From JBKEDF01 sp047975325 (lineage in GTDB: Bacteria > Pseudomonadota > Alphaproteobacteria > Rhodobacterales > Rhodobacteraceae), in contig JBKEDF010000033.1 of the NCBI GenBank assembly GCA_047975325.1, forward strand, positions 1-62,023: a DNA stretch of 62,023 nucleotides, written 5' to 3'. Under the pieces are notes generated by a model, which had not been told where the DNA came from, searched no databases, and was given only the letters and a program-made list of their open reading frames with translations. Every line of letters starts with the position of its first letter. Positions within the stretch are counted from its first letter, which is position 1. The translations under genes and the position numbers were made by a program. Positions 53,448-61,755 of the stretch are shown in pieces.

Positions 53448-53476
53448 TTGATATTGTAAATAGTAGACATTATCAA
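53448..53476. promoter_or_regulatory. Symmetric divergent promoter with GntR operator E
   Basis: TTGATA (53448-53453) and TATCAA (53471-53476) are reverse complements 17 bases apart, so the same hexamers read as -35 and -10 on both strands. The spacer is exactly one operator copy, TTGTAAATAGTAGACAT (53454-53470). The start codons of GntR and PrpF-like lie 62 and 57 bases from the outer edges. A bound regulator would block both promoters, giving autoregulation. Confidence 0.7.
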
Positions 53477-53533
53477 TCAATCCGACCGCAAACGGTTATG
53501 CTGAACTGCATTTCGGCAAAATGGGAGATAAGT

Positions 53534-54691
53534 ATGAGCTATGTCCGGATCCCTTGCACCTTTATGAGGGGCGGCACGTCAAACGCCCTTGTTTTCCTAC
53601 GAAAAGACCTGCCGGCCAATGAGGATGAATGGCCCGGGATCTTTCTGCGCGCAATGGGTTCGCCGGACCCGAATGGCCGGCAACTGGACGGGATGGGCGG
53701 CGGCATTTCATCGCTCTCAAAGGTTTGCGTTGTCAGCCCTCCATCGCGTGACGATGCCGATATCGACTATAGTTTCTTTCAGATCGGCGTAACCGACGAT
53801 CTTGTTGATACAAGTGGCAATTGCGGAAACATGTCATCTGCGATGGGCCCGTTTGCCTATGACGAAGGCATGACACCACGCGCAACCGGCGCCGAGGCGG
53901 TGGTCAGAATCCATAACACCAATACACGCAAGATCATCCGTTCCCGGTTTCCGGTCGAGGATGGTCTGGCACAGGTGGTCGGCGATCAGGTGATCGACGG
54001 CGTGTCAGGCTCAGGCGCACCAATCCGCCTGGAATTCCTTGAACCAGGGGGCGCGGGAACCGGCAAACTGTTACCTGCAGGAGGACAGGCACGAAGCACC
54101 CTTACGGTCGAGGGCGTCGGTGAAGTCACAGCCACGATGATCGACGCGGCAAATCCATGCGTTTTTATTTCGCCCGAAATACTTGGAAAGGACGGCACCG
54201 AACACCCCGAAGCCATTGAGGCTGACAAGGCAACCATGGAAAAGCTGGAAGCAATCCGCTGTCAGGCTTCAATTGCCATGGGCATCGCCAAAACTGTTGA
54301 AGAGGCAGGCCGGATCCCCAGCATTCCCAAAGTCGCCATGGTCTTTACGCCAAGGCCGACAGTGACGCTGTCCGGAACCACCATGGGCCCGGATGATTTT
54401 GATATTGGCGTTCGCATGGTCTCAATCGGCAAACCACACCGCGCGGTACCCCTGACCGGCGCGCTCTGTCTTGCGGTTGCGGTGCGTACCCCGGGCAGCC
54501 TGCCTGCCGAGCTTGCGCACGCAACCGATGGGGCCATTCGCGTTGGTCACCCTTCCGGTACGCTGGAGGTGGATGCCGAAGTGCAGCAAACGAAGGATGG
54601 GCCGAAAGCCACCCACGGCGCGGTATATCGCACCACCAGACGACTATTCGAAGGACAGGTGCTCATTCCCGCAAAAAGAACCTCGGCCTGA
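53534..54691 (+). CDS. PrpF-family isomerase (aconitate/methylaconitate isomerase, oxalomesaconate tautomerase type)
   Basis: This 385-residue PrpF protein consists of two diaminopimelate-epimerase-like halves. Expected motifs are MRGGTSNALVF (about 11-21), a Lys in SLSKVCVV (K63, matching the catalytic Lys described for PrpF) and SGNCGNMSSA (C97). The family moves C=C bonds in unsaturated tri/dicarboxylates by proton shift without cofactor. GGGAGATAAGT precedes ATG 53534. With TcuA-like and MmgE/PrpD enzymes nearby, an aconitate-like intermediate is plausible. Confidence 0.92.
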   Translation: MSYVRIPCTFMRGGTSNALVFLRKDLPANEDEWPGIFLRAMGSPDPNGRQLDGMGGGISSLSKVCVVSPPSRDDADIDYSFFQIGVTDDLVDTSGNCGNMSSAMGPFAYDEGMTPRATGAEAVVRIHNTNTRKIIRSRFPVEDGLAQVVGDQVIDGVSGSGAPIRLEFLEPGGAGTGKLLPAGGQARSTLTVEGVGEVTATMIDAANPCVFISPEILGKDGTEHPEAIEADKATMEKLEAIRCQASIAMGIAKTVEEAGRIPSIPKVAMVFTPRPTVTLSGTTMGPDDFDIGVRMVSIGKPHRAVPLTGALCLAVAVRTPGSLPAELAHATDGAIRVGHPSGTLEVDAEVQQTKDGPKATHGAVYRTTRRLFEGQVLIPAKRTSA

Positions 54692-54735
54692 TCATCCCGA
54701 TCAACGGTCGAAAGGACTGTCCCTCGCCTTCGGCT

Positions 54736-54755
54736 TGCACCTGTTTCCCGGTGCA
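54736..54755 (+). terminator. Possible hairpin after the prpF-like gene
   Basis: TGCACC and GGTGCA form a six-base stem around TGTTTCCC, 45 bases after the stop. No T-tract follows. The rest of the 343-base gap to tctC holds operator F and no readable gene. Confidence 0.3.
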
Positions 54756-54809
54756 GGGTGCCTCTACGCAAAGTCGAAACGATTCAAATATGAAGACATA
54801 AAATGCCAA

Positions 54810-54826
54810 CTGTCGAGTGTTGACAA
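54810..54826 (+). promoter_or_regulatory. GntR operator F (tctCBA)
   Basis: The plus strand reads CTGTCGAGTGTTGACAA; its reverse complement TTGTCAACACTCGACAG matches the consensus except at two positions. It supplies a perfect plus-strand -35 TTGACA (54820-54825), with CATGAT 16 bases further on as a weak -10. It lies 209 bases before the tctC start, so a long leader would be expected. Confidence 0.6.
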
Positions 54827-55034
54827 AACATTCCCGCGTGCCATGATTGCGATAGGAAACAGGGGCATTCATGCGGCAATCGACAAAACTGAAGAAGCTG
54901 CTTTCACAAGAAAACATCATCATACCAGGTTCGTCGGATGAAGGGGGGTATGGACAAGCAGAAATGGACGCGCGTGGGAGGCGCGCTATCAGACCAGCCT
55001 GGCCTGATGGACCAGACAATAAAGGGAGGAAAAA

Positions 55035-55976
55035 ATGAAATTCATGATCACAGGCCTTGCATTGGCCCTTGGTTTGGGCGCGGGCACTGCCCAGGCACAG
55101 GAAACCTATCCTGAACGGGGCGTCTCCTGGGTTATTCCGTTTGGTGCAGGCGGCGGAACGGATCAGCTGGCGCGCATGCTGGCGAAAGAGGCCGACCGTA
55201 TCTTTGGGCAAACGGTTACAGTCGAAAATCGCGCCGGTGCAGGCGGTGTCACCGGTTGGGAATATGTGCTGGATCAGCCCGCCGATGGCTATACGATCTT
55301 CAATGCATCGCCGACCCCGATCATCACATTGGTAAGTGAGGAATCCCCGCCGATTCAACCCACCGATATCTCGATCCTTGGTTATCTGTCCGCCTATTCC
55401 TCATTGCTGATTGGTGATGCGGAAGAGTTCTCCGATTGGGATGCGTTCACCGCAGCGGCAGCCGACCGTGCGATCACCGTTGGTGGCACCAATTCCGTTT
55501 TGCTGGGGATTGCCAACCTGATGAGCCAGGTCGGGGTTGAAATAGTCTATATCCCCTATGGAAGTACCGGCGAGGCGGTGACCGATTATCTTGGCGGCCA
55601 TGTCGACATGGTTGCTGTCACCGAATCCACGGCCGTCGGTATCGTTCCGGAAAACGGCCGCGTTGTGGTGAATTCATCCGGCCGGTCGCTTCTGCCCGAT
55701 ATCGAAGAGGCCCTGGGCGGCGATATCCTGTCAGCACCCGATCTGGATGCGAACGGTATTGCCTTCCCGCGTTGGGTTGGCGTGCATCCGGACACACCTG
55801 AGGAAGTTCAGGCAAGAATCGCCGAGCTGGTCAAAGAGGTCGCAAATGACGAGGCCGTTCGCGAAGCCTTCGCAGCAGCGGGATCACCGATCGACTATTC
55901 CGATCGGGCAGAAGCCTCGGCAGATTTTCCAAAAATGGTCGAACAGATGCGTTCAGCAGCCGCGCTGCTTGAATAG
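55035..55976 (+). CDS. tctC: TctC/Bug-family tricarboxylate-binding protein
   Basis: This 313-residue periplasmic receptor of a tripartite tricarboxylate (TTT) transporter has a signal peptide (about 1-21, ending AQA). The body starts ETYPERGVSWVIPFGAGGGTDQLARML, where the PFGAGGGTD loop binds a ligand carboxylate, and continues VENRAGAGGVTGWEYV and IPYGSTGEAV. AAAGGGAGGAAAAA precedes the start. Such receptors bind citrate-like, dicarboxylate or aromatic acids; the ligand here is unknown. Confidence 0.92.
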   Translation: MKFMITGLALALGLGAGTAQAQETYPERGVSWVIPFGAGGGTDQLARMLAKEADRIFGQTVTVENRAGAGGVTGWEYVLDQPADGYTIFNASPTPIITLVSEESPPIQPTDISILGYLSAYSSLLIGDAEEFSDWDAFTAAAADRAITVGGTNSVLLGIANLMSQVGVEIVYIPYGSTGEAVTDYLGGHVDMVAVTESTAVGIVPENGRVVVNSSGRSLLPDIEEALGGDILSAPDLDANGIAFPRWVGVHPDTPEEVQARIAELVKEVANDEAVREAFAAAGSPIDYSDRAEASADFPKMVEQMRSAAALLE

Positions 55977-56035
55977 TTCGCAGCCGGGCATCCCCAACAT
56001 GGGATGCCCGGGTCAATCCTTGCCGGGTGTAGGAC

Positions 56036-56509
56036 ATGACAAATCTTCCACGCAATAACCGTGCCGTGGGCGTGGTACTCTTCACCGCTTCGACGGCGCT
56101 TTTCATCTATCTGTGGCTGATGCCCTGGACGCATCGTGAGATGCGCGACGGGTTCATTCTGGGGTTCTTTCCGCTTCTCGGCGCAATCGCCCTGATGGTA
56201 TGCGCGGCCGTGATGGTGTTCGATCCGCTGCGGCATGAGGTCCCGGAAGATCTGGAAACAACCCGCTGGTCCGATGTAGGCCTCGCCGCCATCATGTTGA
56301 TCGGTATCGGATGCTACAGCATGTTGATGCGCGAATGGGGGTTCATTCTCGTGACGCCCGTTTTCCTGATCCTGTACATGTACTGGATGGGGATGCGTCC
56401 GCTTGTGTTGATCGTGTTTTACGGAATCGTGCTTCCGATCATCATCCAGATATTGTTTGGCATTCTGGGCGTATCGCTTCCGCAAGGGCCGCTTGCCGGA
56501 TTGTTCTAG
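56036..56509 (+). CDS. tctB: TctB small membrane subunit of TTT transporter
   Basis: The 157-residue protein has four to five membrane segments and the family pattern of an Arg/Asn-rich N-terminus followed by ASTALFIYLW and YSMLMREWGFILVTPVFLILYMYWMG. It is poorly conserved in general, and the call rests on topology and its place between tctC and tctA. Confidence 0.88.
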   Translation: MTNLPRNNRAVGVVLFTASTALFIYLWLMPWTHREMRDGFILGFFPLLGAIALMVCAAVMVFDPLRHEVPEDLETTRWSDVGLAAIMLIGIGCYSMLMREWGFILVTPVFLILYMYWMGMRPLVLIVFYGIVLPIIIQILFGILGVSLPQGPLAGLF

Positions 56510-56535
56510 CACACGCGTTCTAGGGATAACGCTCC

Positions 56536-58086
56536 ATGACAGATGCATTCAACGAGGCCCTGGGTCTTGTCTTCACGTTCCGGACGCTGCTTTGGCTGGC
56601 AATCGGTGTTGCCCTTGGGGTCGGGCTGGGCGCAATTCCGGGCCTGACAGCCTCAACCGGCATCGCCCTGGTGCTGCCTTTGGGATATACGCTGGACATC
56701 ACCGCAAGCCTCGGCCTCCTGATCGGGCTTTACAAGGGGGCGGTGTTTGGCGGATCCATCTCTGCCATCAGCTTTGCAACACCCGGTTCGCCCGATAGCG
56801 CTGCAACGGTGTTCGATGGATATAAGCTGACCCGGCAGGGTAAGGGGCGCAAGGCAATCCTGACCGCGCTTTATGCATCTGTCACCGGCGATACCGCCAG
56901 CGATATTGTCGTCATTATTCTTGCGCCCTCTATCGCGCTGCTTGCGCTTCAATTCGGGCCAACCGAACGGCTCTGGCTGATGGTGCTGGCCATTGCATTG
57001 TTGGGGGCATTGAGCGGCCGACATCTGGCCAAGGGGCTTTTCAGTGCGGCAATCGGCCTGTTCCTGGGAACGATTGGATCGGATCCGGTCAGTAGCGTGG
57101 CGCGCAACACATTCGGGCAGGAATGGTTGCGTGATGGTATTCATCTTGTTCCCCTGGTCATCGGGCTGTTTGCGATGGCACAAATGCTCGAACAGGGGCT
57201 CGACCTTGTGAAGCGATCAAAAGTCGCGCAAGAGGCAACCACAAATCTGAAGGAAATGTTCAGCCGCAAGAGCGAAGGTCTGACATTTCGCGAATATCTC
57301 AGCTGCTGGCGCGAGATGGGAATTGGCATTGGCATCGGAACCTTCGTGGGCACACTTCCCGGGCTTGGTGCAACGGTGGCCGCTTTCCTTTCCTATGGCA
57401 TAGCGAAAAGGTTATTTCCCGAACGGCGGATCGGTGAAGGCTCGATCCACGGTATCGCTGCTGCCGAGGCCGGTAACAACGCAACGGTGGGTCCAACCCT
57501 TGTCCCGCTTCTGGCCTTTGGCATCCCCGGCAGTTCAACCGCCGCACTTATTGGCGCCGCGCTGATGCTGCAGGGGATCACGCCATCACCACGCATGTTC
57601 GAGATGCATCCGCAGGTCATCTACGCGCTTTTCGTGATCCTGATCATCGGGAATATTTTCAACCTGGCCATCGGCAGGGCCTTTGCCTTCCTGTTTGCCC
57701 GGCTTGGTCAGGTTCCCGGTTCGATACTGGTGCCAGTGGTGATGGTGATGGCAGTGATCGGATCCTTCGCGGCGCGCAGTGACCCTTATGATGTACTCAT
57801 CATGCTGGGCATTGCCTTCATGGGTTTCGGAATGCGCAAGGTGGGCATTCCCGAGGCGCCGCTGATCATTACCTTCCTTATCGCCCCGTTCCTGGAACAG
57901 AACATGCGTCGCGCGCTTTTGATCACCCGGGGGGAATGGAATGATGCCCTGTTCGGATCACCGGTTGCAATTGGTCTGGCAGGGACGGCCGCGTTAATCA
58001 TGATCCTTACCCTGCGCGTCAATATTGGCGGCCGCATTGCGAAAGTGGGGCATGATGAACTGAAGGAAGATACCACGAAAAATTGA
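56536..58086 (+). CDS. tctA: TctA large membrane subunit of TTT transporter
   Basis: This 516-residue, roughly 12-segment channel subunit carries both TctA signature regions: GLGAIPGLTASTGIALVLPL with ATPGSPDSAATVFDGY in the first half, and GTLPGLGATVAAFLSYG with FGIPGSSTAALIGAALMLQG in the second. It starts 26 bases after tctB and is the last gene of the island. It converges with the sulfotransferase gene after 34 bases. Confidence 0.95.
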   Translation: MTDAFNEALGLVFTFRTLLWLAIGVALGVGLGAIPGLTASTGIALVLPLGYTLDITASLGLLIGLYKGAVFGGSISAISFATPGSPDSAATVFDGYKLTRQGKGRKAILTALYASVTGDTASDIVVIILAPSIALLALQFGPTERLWLMVLAIALLGALSGRHLAKGLFSAAIGLFLGTIGSDPVSSVARNTFGQEWLRDGIHLVPLVIGLFAMAQMLEQGLDLVKRSKVAQEATTNLKEMFSRKSEGLTFREYLSCWREMGIGIGIGTFVGTLPGLGATVAAFLSYGIAKRLFPERRIGEGSIHGIAAAEAGNNATVGPTLVPLLAFGIPGSSTAALIGAALMLQGITPSPRMFEMHPQVIYALFVILIIGNIFNLAIGRAFAFLFARLGQVPGSILVPVVMVMAVIGSFAARSDPYDVLIMLGIAFMGFGMRKVGIPEAPLIITFLIAPFLEQNMRRALLITRGEWNDALFGSPVAIGLAGTAALIMILTLRVNIGGRIAKVGHDELKEDTTKN

Positions 58087-58120
58087 TACGGGGTACGCAG
58101 GCACGGCAGAACCGGGGCAT

Positions 58121-58792
58121 TCAGCCGGAATGCTCATCAAAATCGTCGAAACCATAACCAAAACGCGAAATATCCTCAGCACAGATTTTCGCAAGGCGCG
58201 CGGCGTTTTCATCATCGTAGTAACGGCGCCAGTCCCGATCACGTTCGGATGGGTTTGCCCGGGCAATCGGCGCCAGCGAAAAGCCCAGATGTGCCTCAAA
58301 GGGGGCTATGTCATGATCAAGATATTCCAGCCGGAGGCAAAGCGTTGCACGGTCCTGCCCGCCACGATCCCTGGTCCAGCTTGCGGCGGGGTGATGGGAC
58401 AGGGCATTTTCCGTCAGGGGGTGGGCAAGAAAATCCCGGAAGGTCAGGTTTCGCGCCAGTTCCACCGCCGCATGGGCAAAGGATTGCGCACGCAGCCAGT
58501 GATAATAGCTTACTGCACGATCCCAGGGGTTGCGTACCAGCGTGAGGATGAAAAGCCGGTCTAGATCCCCAGTGGTGACAAGCCCGTCAAGATCGGCAAG
58601 GGTTGAATGTTTCCATAACCGTCCGGCAGTTTGCAGCCGCTTTTGCCGCCTTGCCCGGGCCCGCGCCTTGGGGGTATCCCCCACAAGGATATCGTCCTTC
58701 ATCGCACGGGCCTCCAGCGCCAGTGCAAGCGCCGTCCCTCCGGTCTTGGGAATGTGAAGGAACAGATAATTGCGGCCACGAGAAAGGATCAT
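58121..58792 (-). CDS. Sulfotransferase family 2-like protein
   Basis: The 223-residue protein shows the PAPS-binding pair of sulfotransferases: 5'-phosphosulfate loop LFLHIPKTGGTALALAL near the start and 3'-phosphate motif TLVRNPWDRAVSYYHWL (about 83-99). ATG 58792 is chosen over GTG 58810 because family members usually begin just before the RGRxYxFxHIPKTGG block. It may modify a surface polysaccharide; the acceptor is unknown. It follows the 2-hydroxyacid dehydrogenase closely and lies outside the regulon. Confidence 0.85.
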   Translation of the reverse strand: MILSRGRNYLFLHIPKTGGTALALALEARAMKDDILVGDTPKARARARRQKRLQTAGRLWKHSTLADLDGLVTTGDLDRLFILTLVRNPWDRAVSYYHWLRAQSFAHAAVELARNLTFRDFLAHPLTENALSHHPAASWTRDRGGQDRATLCLRLEYLDHDIAPFEAHLGFSLAPIARANPSERDRDWRRYYDDENAARLAKICAEDISRFGYGFDDFDEHSG

Positions 58793-58819
58793 GCCGGAAA
58801 ATGCCCGCACAAAGGGATA

Positions 58820-59776
58820 TCAAACCGGGTTGGGCAACGGACGACCATCGAAAAAGGCCTTGAGGTTATCCACCGCCATCAGGCCCATCGCTTCGCGTAT
58901 TTCAAGTGCAGCGGTACCGAGGTGAGGAAGCAAGGTGACATTTTCCATCCTACGCAGGACGGCAGGAACCTGCGGTTCATGTTCGTAGACATCAAGCCCC
59001 GCCCCAGCAATTTTCCCGGCCTCCAATGCGGCGATCAACGCGGGTTCATCCACGATATCGCCACGGGCAATATTGATGAGGATCGCATGAGACTGCATCT
59101 GCGCAAGGGCCGCCCCGTCAATCAGGTGATGTGTGGCAGGATTGGCCGGAACCGCAAGAACAACAAAATCGGCAGTACCGAGCACGCCGGGCAGATCCAG
59201 CTGACGGGCAGGCAGGCCGGGGTCCGCCACCCGGGAACGATTGAAAAAGCAAACCTGCATATCGAAACCGAAATGCGCCCGTTTCGCGATCGCCTTGCCA
59301 ATCCGTCCCATACCGATGATGCCAAGGCGCTTGCCCGTCAGATGGGTGCCCAGCATCTGCGTGGGATGCCAGCCTTCCCACCCCCCGGACCGAACCAGCC
59401 TTTCGCCTTCGCCCGCACGGCGGGCAGTCATCAGCATCAGCGTCATGGCGATATCGGCCGTGGCATCGGTAACAGCGCCGGGCGTGTTGGTTACCGCCAC
59501 CCCCGCGGCCCTGGCCGCAGCCACATCGATATGGTTATAGCCCACCCCGAAATTGGCCAGAAGGCGACAACGCGGCGCATGAGCAGCCTCGAAGACCCGC
59601 GTCGAAAGCGGATCACCAAGCGTTGGCAGGATCGCATCATAACCATGAAGCGCCTCGACAAGCTGGTCTTCCGTCATCGGGGTCGTATCATCCCGCAGGG
59701 TCAGGGAAAAACGGGTCATGGCCTCGGTCACGACCTTTTCGGGCATCGGGCGGGTGATCAGGACTTCAGGGATCAA
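58820..59776 (-). CDS. D-2-hydroxyacid dehydrogenase (glyoxylate reductase-like)
   Basis: The 318-residue enzyme reduces 2-keto acids with NAD(P)H. It has ANFGVGYNHIDV, the NAD motif IIGMGRIGKAIA (about 151-162), the catalytic Arg in NIARGDIVDE (about 232-241), Glu in LDVYEHEP and His in LLPHLGT. It overlaps the tRNA-binding protein gene by four bases. The layout is that of glyoxylate/hydroxypyruvate reductases. It is separate from the partial paralogue at the window start, which lies in another subfamily. Confidence 0.92.
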   Translation of the reverse strand: MIPEVLITRPMPEKVVTEAMTRFSLTLRDDTTPMTEDQLVEALHGYDAILPTLGDPLSTRVFEAAHAPRCRLLANFGVGYNHIDVAAARAAGVAVTNTPGAVTDATADIAMTLMLMTARRAGEGERLVRSGGWEGWHPTQMLGTHLTGKRLGIIGMGRIGKAIAKRAHFGFDMQVCFFNRSRVADPGLPARQLDLPGVLGTADFVVLAVPANPATHHLIDGAALAQMQSHAILINIARGDIVDEPALIAALEAGKIAGAGLDVYEHEPQVPAVLRRMENVTLLPHLGTAALEIREAMGLMAVDNLKAFFDGRPLPNPV

Positions 59777-60105
59777 AACAGGCGTCCTCCTTCGGGAACC
59801 TCATGGCCGGGACCGATCAGGACAACCTCCCCATCCGCATCCGGGACACCCAGAACCAGTGCCTCGGACATGAATTTACCAATCTGGCGGGGTGGAAAAT
59901 TGACAACGCCCAGAACCTGCCGCCCGATCAACGCCTCCGGTTCATAATGCCGGGTGATCTGGGCGGAGGATTTTCTGATACCGATATCGCCTCCGTAATC
60001 GACCCAAAGCTTGATCGCGGGTTTTCGCGCCTCGGGAAATGGCTCAGCACGGGTAACACGACCCACACGGATATCGACCCTGGCAAAATCCTCATATGCA
60101 ATCAT
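59773..60105 (-). CDS. CsaA-like tRNA-binding protein
   Basis: This 110-residue OB-fold protein has the tRNA-binding-domain features YEDFARVDIRVGRVTRAEPFP at the N-terminus, QITRHYEPEALIGRQVLGVVNF in the middle and FMSEALVLGV late in the protein. CsaA-type proteins act as chaperones or bind tRNA elbows. It overlaps both neighbours by four bases, so it is translated with proC and the dehydrogenase. Confidence 0.9.
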   Translation of the reverse strand: MIAYEDFARVDIRVGRVTRAEPFPEARKPAIKLWVDYGGDIGIRKSSAQITRHYEPEALIGRQVLGVVNFPPRQIGKFMSEALVLGVPDADGEVVLIGPGHEVPEGGRLF

Positions 60106-60914
60106 TGCCCCAGCTCCTTTCCTCGTTTTGTCGCTGCCGCAACCGTGCGGCGCATCAGGGGGGGCAGCCCGGTATCGCCATCCATCAGGATCCCCAGCCC
60201 CGCTGCGGTCGTACCGCCCGGGGAGGTTACATTGATGCGAAGCTGTGCTGCCGTCTCACCGGAACGATAGGCCAGTTCCCCCGCACCACAAACCGTTGCC
60301 CTAGCCAGGCGCATTGCCAGATCGGGGGCGAGGCCCTGCGCCTCCCCGGCAGCGGCCATCGCCTCGATCATGTGGAAAACATAGGCGGGGCCGGACCCCG
60401 AAAGCCCCGTCACCGCATCTATCTGATCTTCACTTTCCAGCCGGACAACCTCCCCCACCGCGGTCAGCAATGTTTCGGCAAGGGCCAGATGGGCCTCTTT
60501 GGCCTGCGCGTTCCCGATGATTGCGGTGATGCCGCGCGCCACTGCCGCAGGTGTATTGGGCATGGCGCGAATGATGGGGGTGGTCACACCGAAAGTGGTT
60601 TCATATCGCGCAATGGTCGTGCCGGCCGCAATCGACAGAAACAGCGTCTGGCCCTGCCCCAGGGGTTTGAGCGCGGGCAGAGCCTCCGCCATCATCTGCG
60701 GCTTAACCGCAATGAACTCCTCGGCAGGTGTTTTTGTCAGGGGCCTGTTCAGACGAATACCCTGTGCCTCCAGCCAGTCGGAAGGATGCGGCTCCAGCAC
60801 TGTCACCGAGTTACGGCCCAGGCCCTGCGCAAGCCAGCCCTGCAGCATGGCCGAGCCCATCTTGCCACAGCCCAGCAACACCAGGCCCCTGTCATTCACA
60901 TCCTGCAGATCCAT
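60102..60914 (-). CDS. proC: Pyrroline-5-carboxylate reductase
   Basis: ProC makes proline by NAD(P)H reduction of pyrroline-5-carboxylate. The 270-residue protein has the Rossmann motif LLGCGKMGSAML near the start, AVKPQMMAEALP, RAMPNTPAAV (about 118-127) and the C-terminal signature GLSGSGPAYVFHMIEAM with a LRINVTSPGGTTAAGL block. AGGGGAAGCTGG precedes ATG 60914; the longer in-frame opening is not needed. It is followed by the tRNA-binding protein gene with a four-base overlap. Confidence 0.96.
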   Translation of the reverse strand: MDLQDVNDRGLVLLGCGKMGSAMLQGWLAQGLGRNSVTVLEPHPSDWLEAQGIRLNRPLTKTPAEEFIAVKPQMMAEALPALKPLGQGQTLFLSIAAGTTIARYETTFGVTTPIIRAMPNTPAAVARGITAIIGNAQAKEAHLALAETLLTAVGEVVRLESEDQIDAVTGLSGSGPAYVFHMIEAMAAAGEAQGLAPDLAMRLARATVCGAGELAYRSGETAAQLRINVTSPGGTTAAGLGILMDGDTGLPPLMRRTVAAATKRGKELGQ

Positions 60915-61004
60915 CCAGCTTCCCCTGTCAAAGCCTGTTGCACGTCCTGTCGGCCACCTGAAGGCCAAAGACCATTCGTGCGGCGCAGATTTCAGGGATG
61001 CAGG

Positions 61005-61505
61005 TTAGGCGCGACCATAGGCCTCTGCAATGGCCACCTTCATCGCCTCATCGGGGGAATGTTCCCCCCATGTAGCCAGTTGGAACGCGGGGTAGAAACG
61101 TTCCGCCGCCATCACGGCACTCGAAATCAACCGGTCAATCTGCTCCGGTCCCGCCACCTGCCCTCCAGCCAGGCAAAGCCCATAGCGCCAGACCATGAGC
61201 TTCTGTTCGCCCCACCAGGTAAAGGCACCGGTCCAGACCATATCATTGCAGCGATTGAGAACGTCATGCAGTTCCGGCAGGCGCGTTTCGGGCGGTTCCA
61301 TTTCAAAGGTGCAGATCAGTCGCAAGGTCTCATCCTGCTCTGACCAAGCCAGGGTCAGTGAATAGGTCCGCCACTGCCCTTCAACCGCCATGGCAATCTG
61401 GTCATTGCCGACGCGATCGAATTCCCATGCGTGATGTTCCGCCAGGGTTTCAACAATATCGATAGGGTGGAGATCTTCGGAAATATAAGTCTCTGAAAAC
61501 GCCAT
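61005..61505 (-). CDS. YbjN-domain protein
   Basis: The 166-residue protein has the alpha/beta layout of the YbjN/type III chaperone-like fold, with HPIDIVETLAEHHAWEFDRVGNDQIAM near the start and a WWGEQKLMVWRYGLCLAGG stretch near 95-113. ATG 61505 (MAFSETY) is used; ATG 61511 would add MA. It often sits just upstream of proC in Rhodobacterales, as here. Function is unknown. The gap of about 314 bases upstream holds a tandem repeat and an inverted repeat, but no gene. Confidence 0.85.
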   Translation of the reverse strand: MAFSETYISEDLHPIDIVETLAEHHAWEFDRVGNDQIAMAVEGQWRTYSLTLAWSEQDETLRLICTFEMEPPETRLPELHDVLNRCNDMVWTGAFTWWGEQKLMVWRYGLCLAGGQVAGPEQIDRLISSAVMAAERFYPAFQLATWGEHSPDEAMKVAIAEAYGRA

Positions 61506-61678
61506 CGCCATACCCCATCTGCCCCCTGTCAGGACCGGTTCCCCTTTCAAGGATCAGCGTCTAAATTTTGCGTGACCCCAAGATATCGTGGTCCTTACTA
61601 AATACAGTGGGGCAGGAGGGGAAGCCTGTAAAGCAATTTCTTAACAAAAGAACTGTGGAAAACTCTTGCAAGCTGTGG

Positions 61679-61720
61679 TTTGACATCAAAGTTGGCAGTG
61701 TTTGACACCAGAGTTGGCAG
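61679..61720. repeat. 22-bp tandem direct repeat
   Basis: TTTGACATCAAAGTTGGCAG (61679-61698) is followed after TG by TTTGACACCAGAGTTGGCAG (61701-61720), differing at two bases. It may be a double operator or a remnant of an insertion-sequence end with repeated transposase sites, such as in the IS21 family. No transposase gene is visible. Confidence 0.75.
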
Positions 61721-61755
61721 CAACACGTTTTTCTCTTTTAAGGTGTATGGCTGTT

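Noticed and set aside
58631..59947. A 438-codon plus-strand frame opposite the sulfotransferase and 2-hydroxyacid dehydrogenase genes
   Set aside because: Translation lacks any fold-like pattern, while the minus strand encodes two motif-complete proteins; shadow frame.
60096..61343. A 415-codon plus-strand frame opposite proC and the YbjN gene
   Set aside because: Same reason: Arg/His/Gly-rich translation without motifs, opposite genes with clear motifs.
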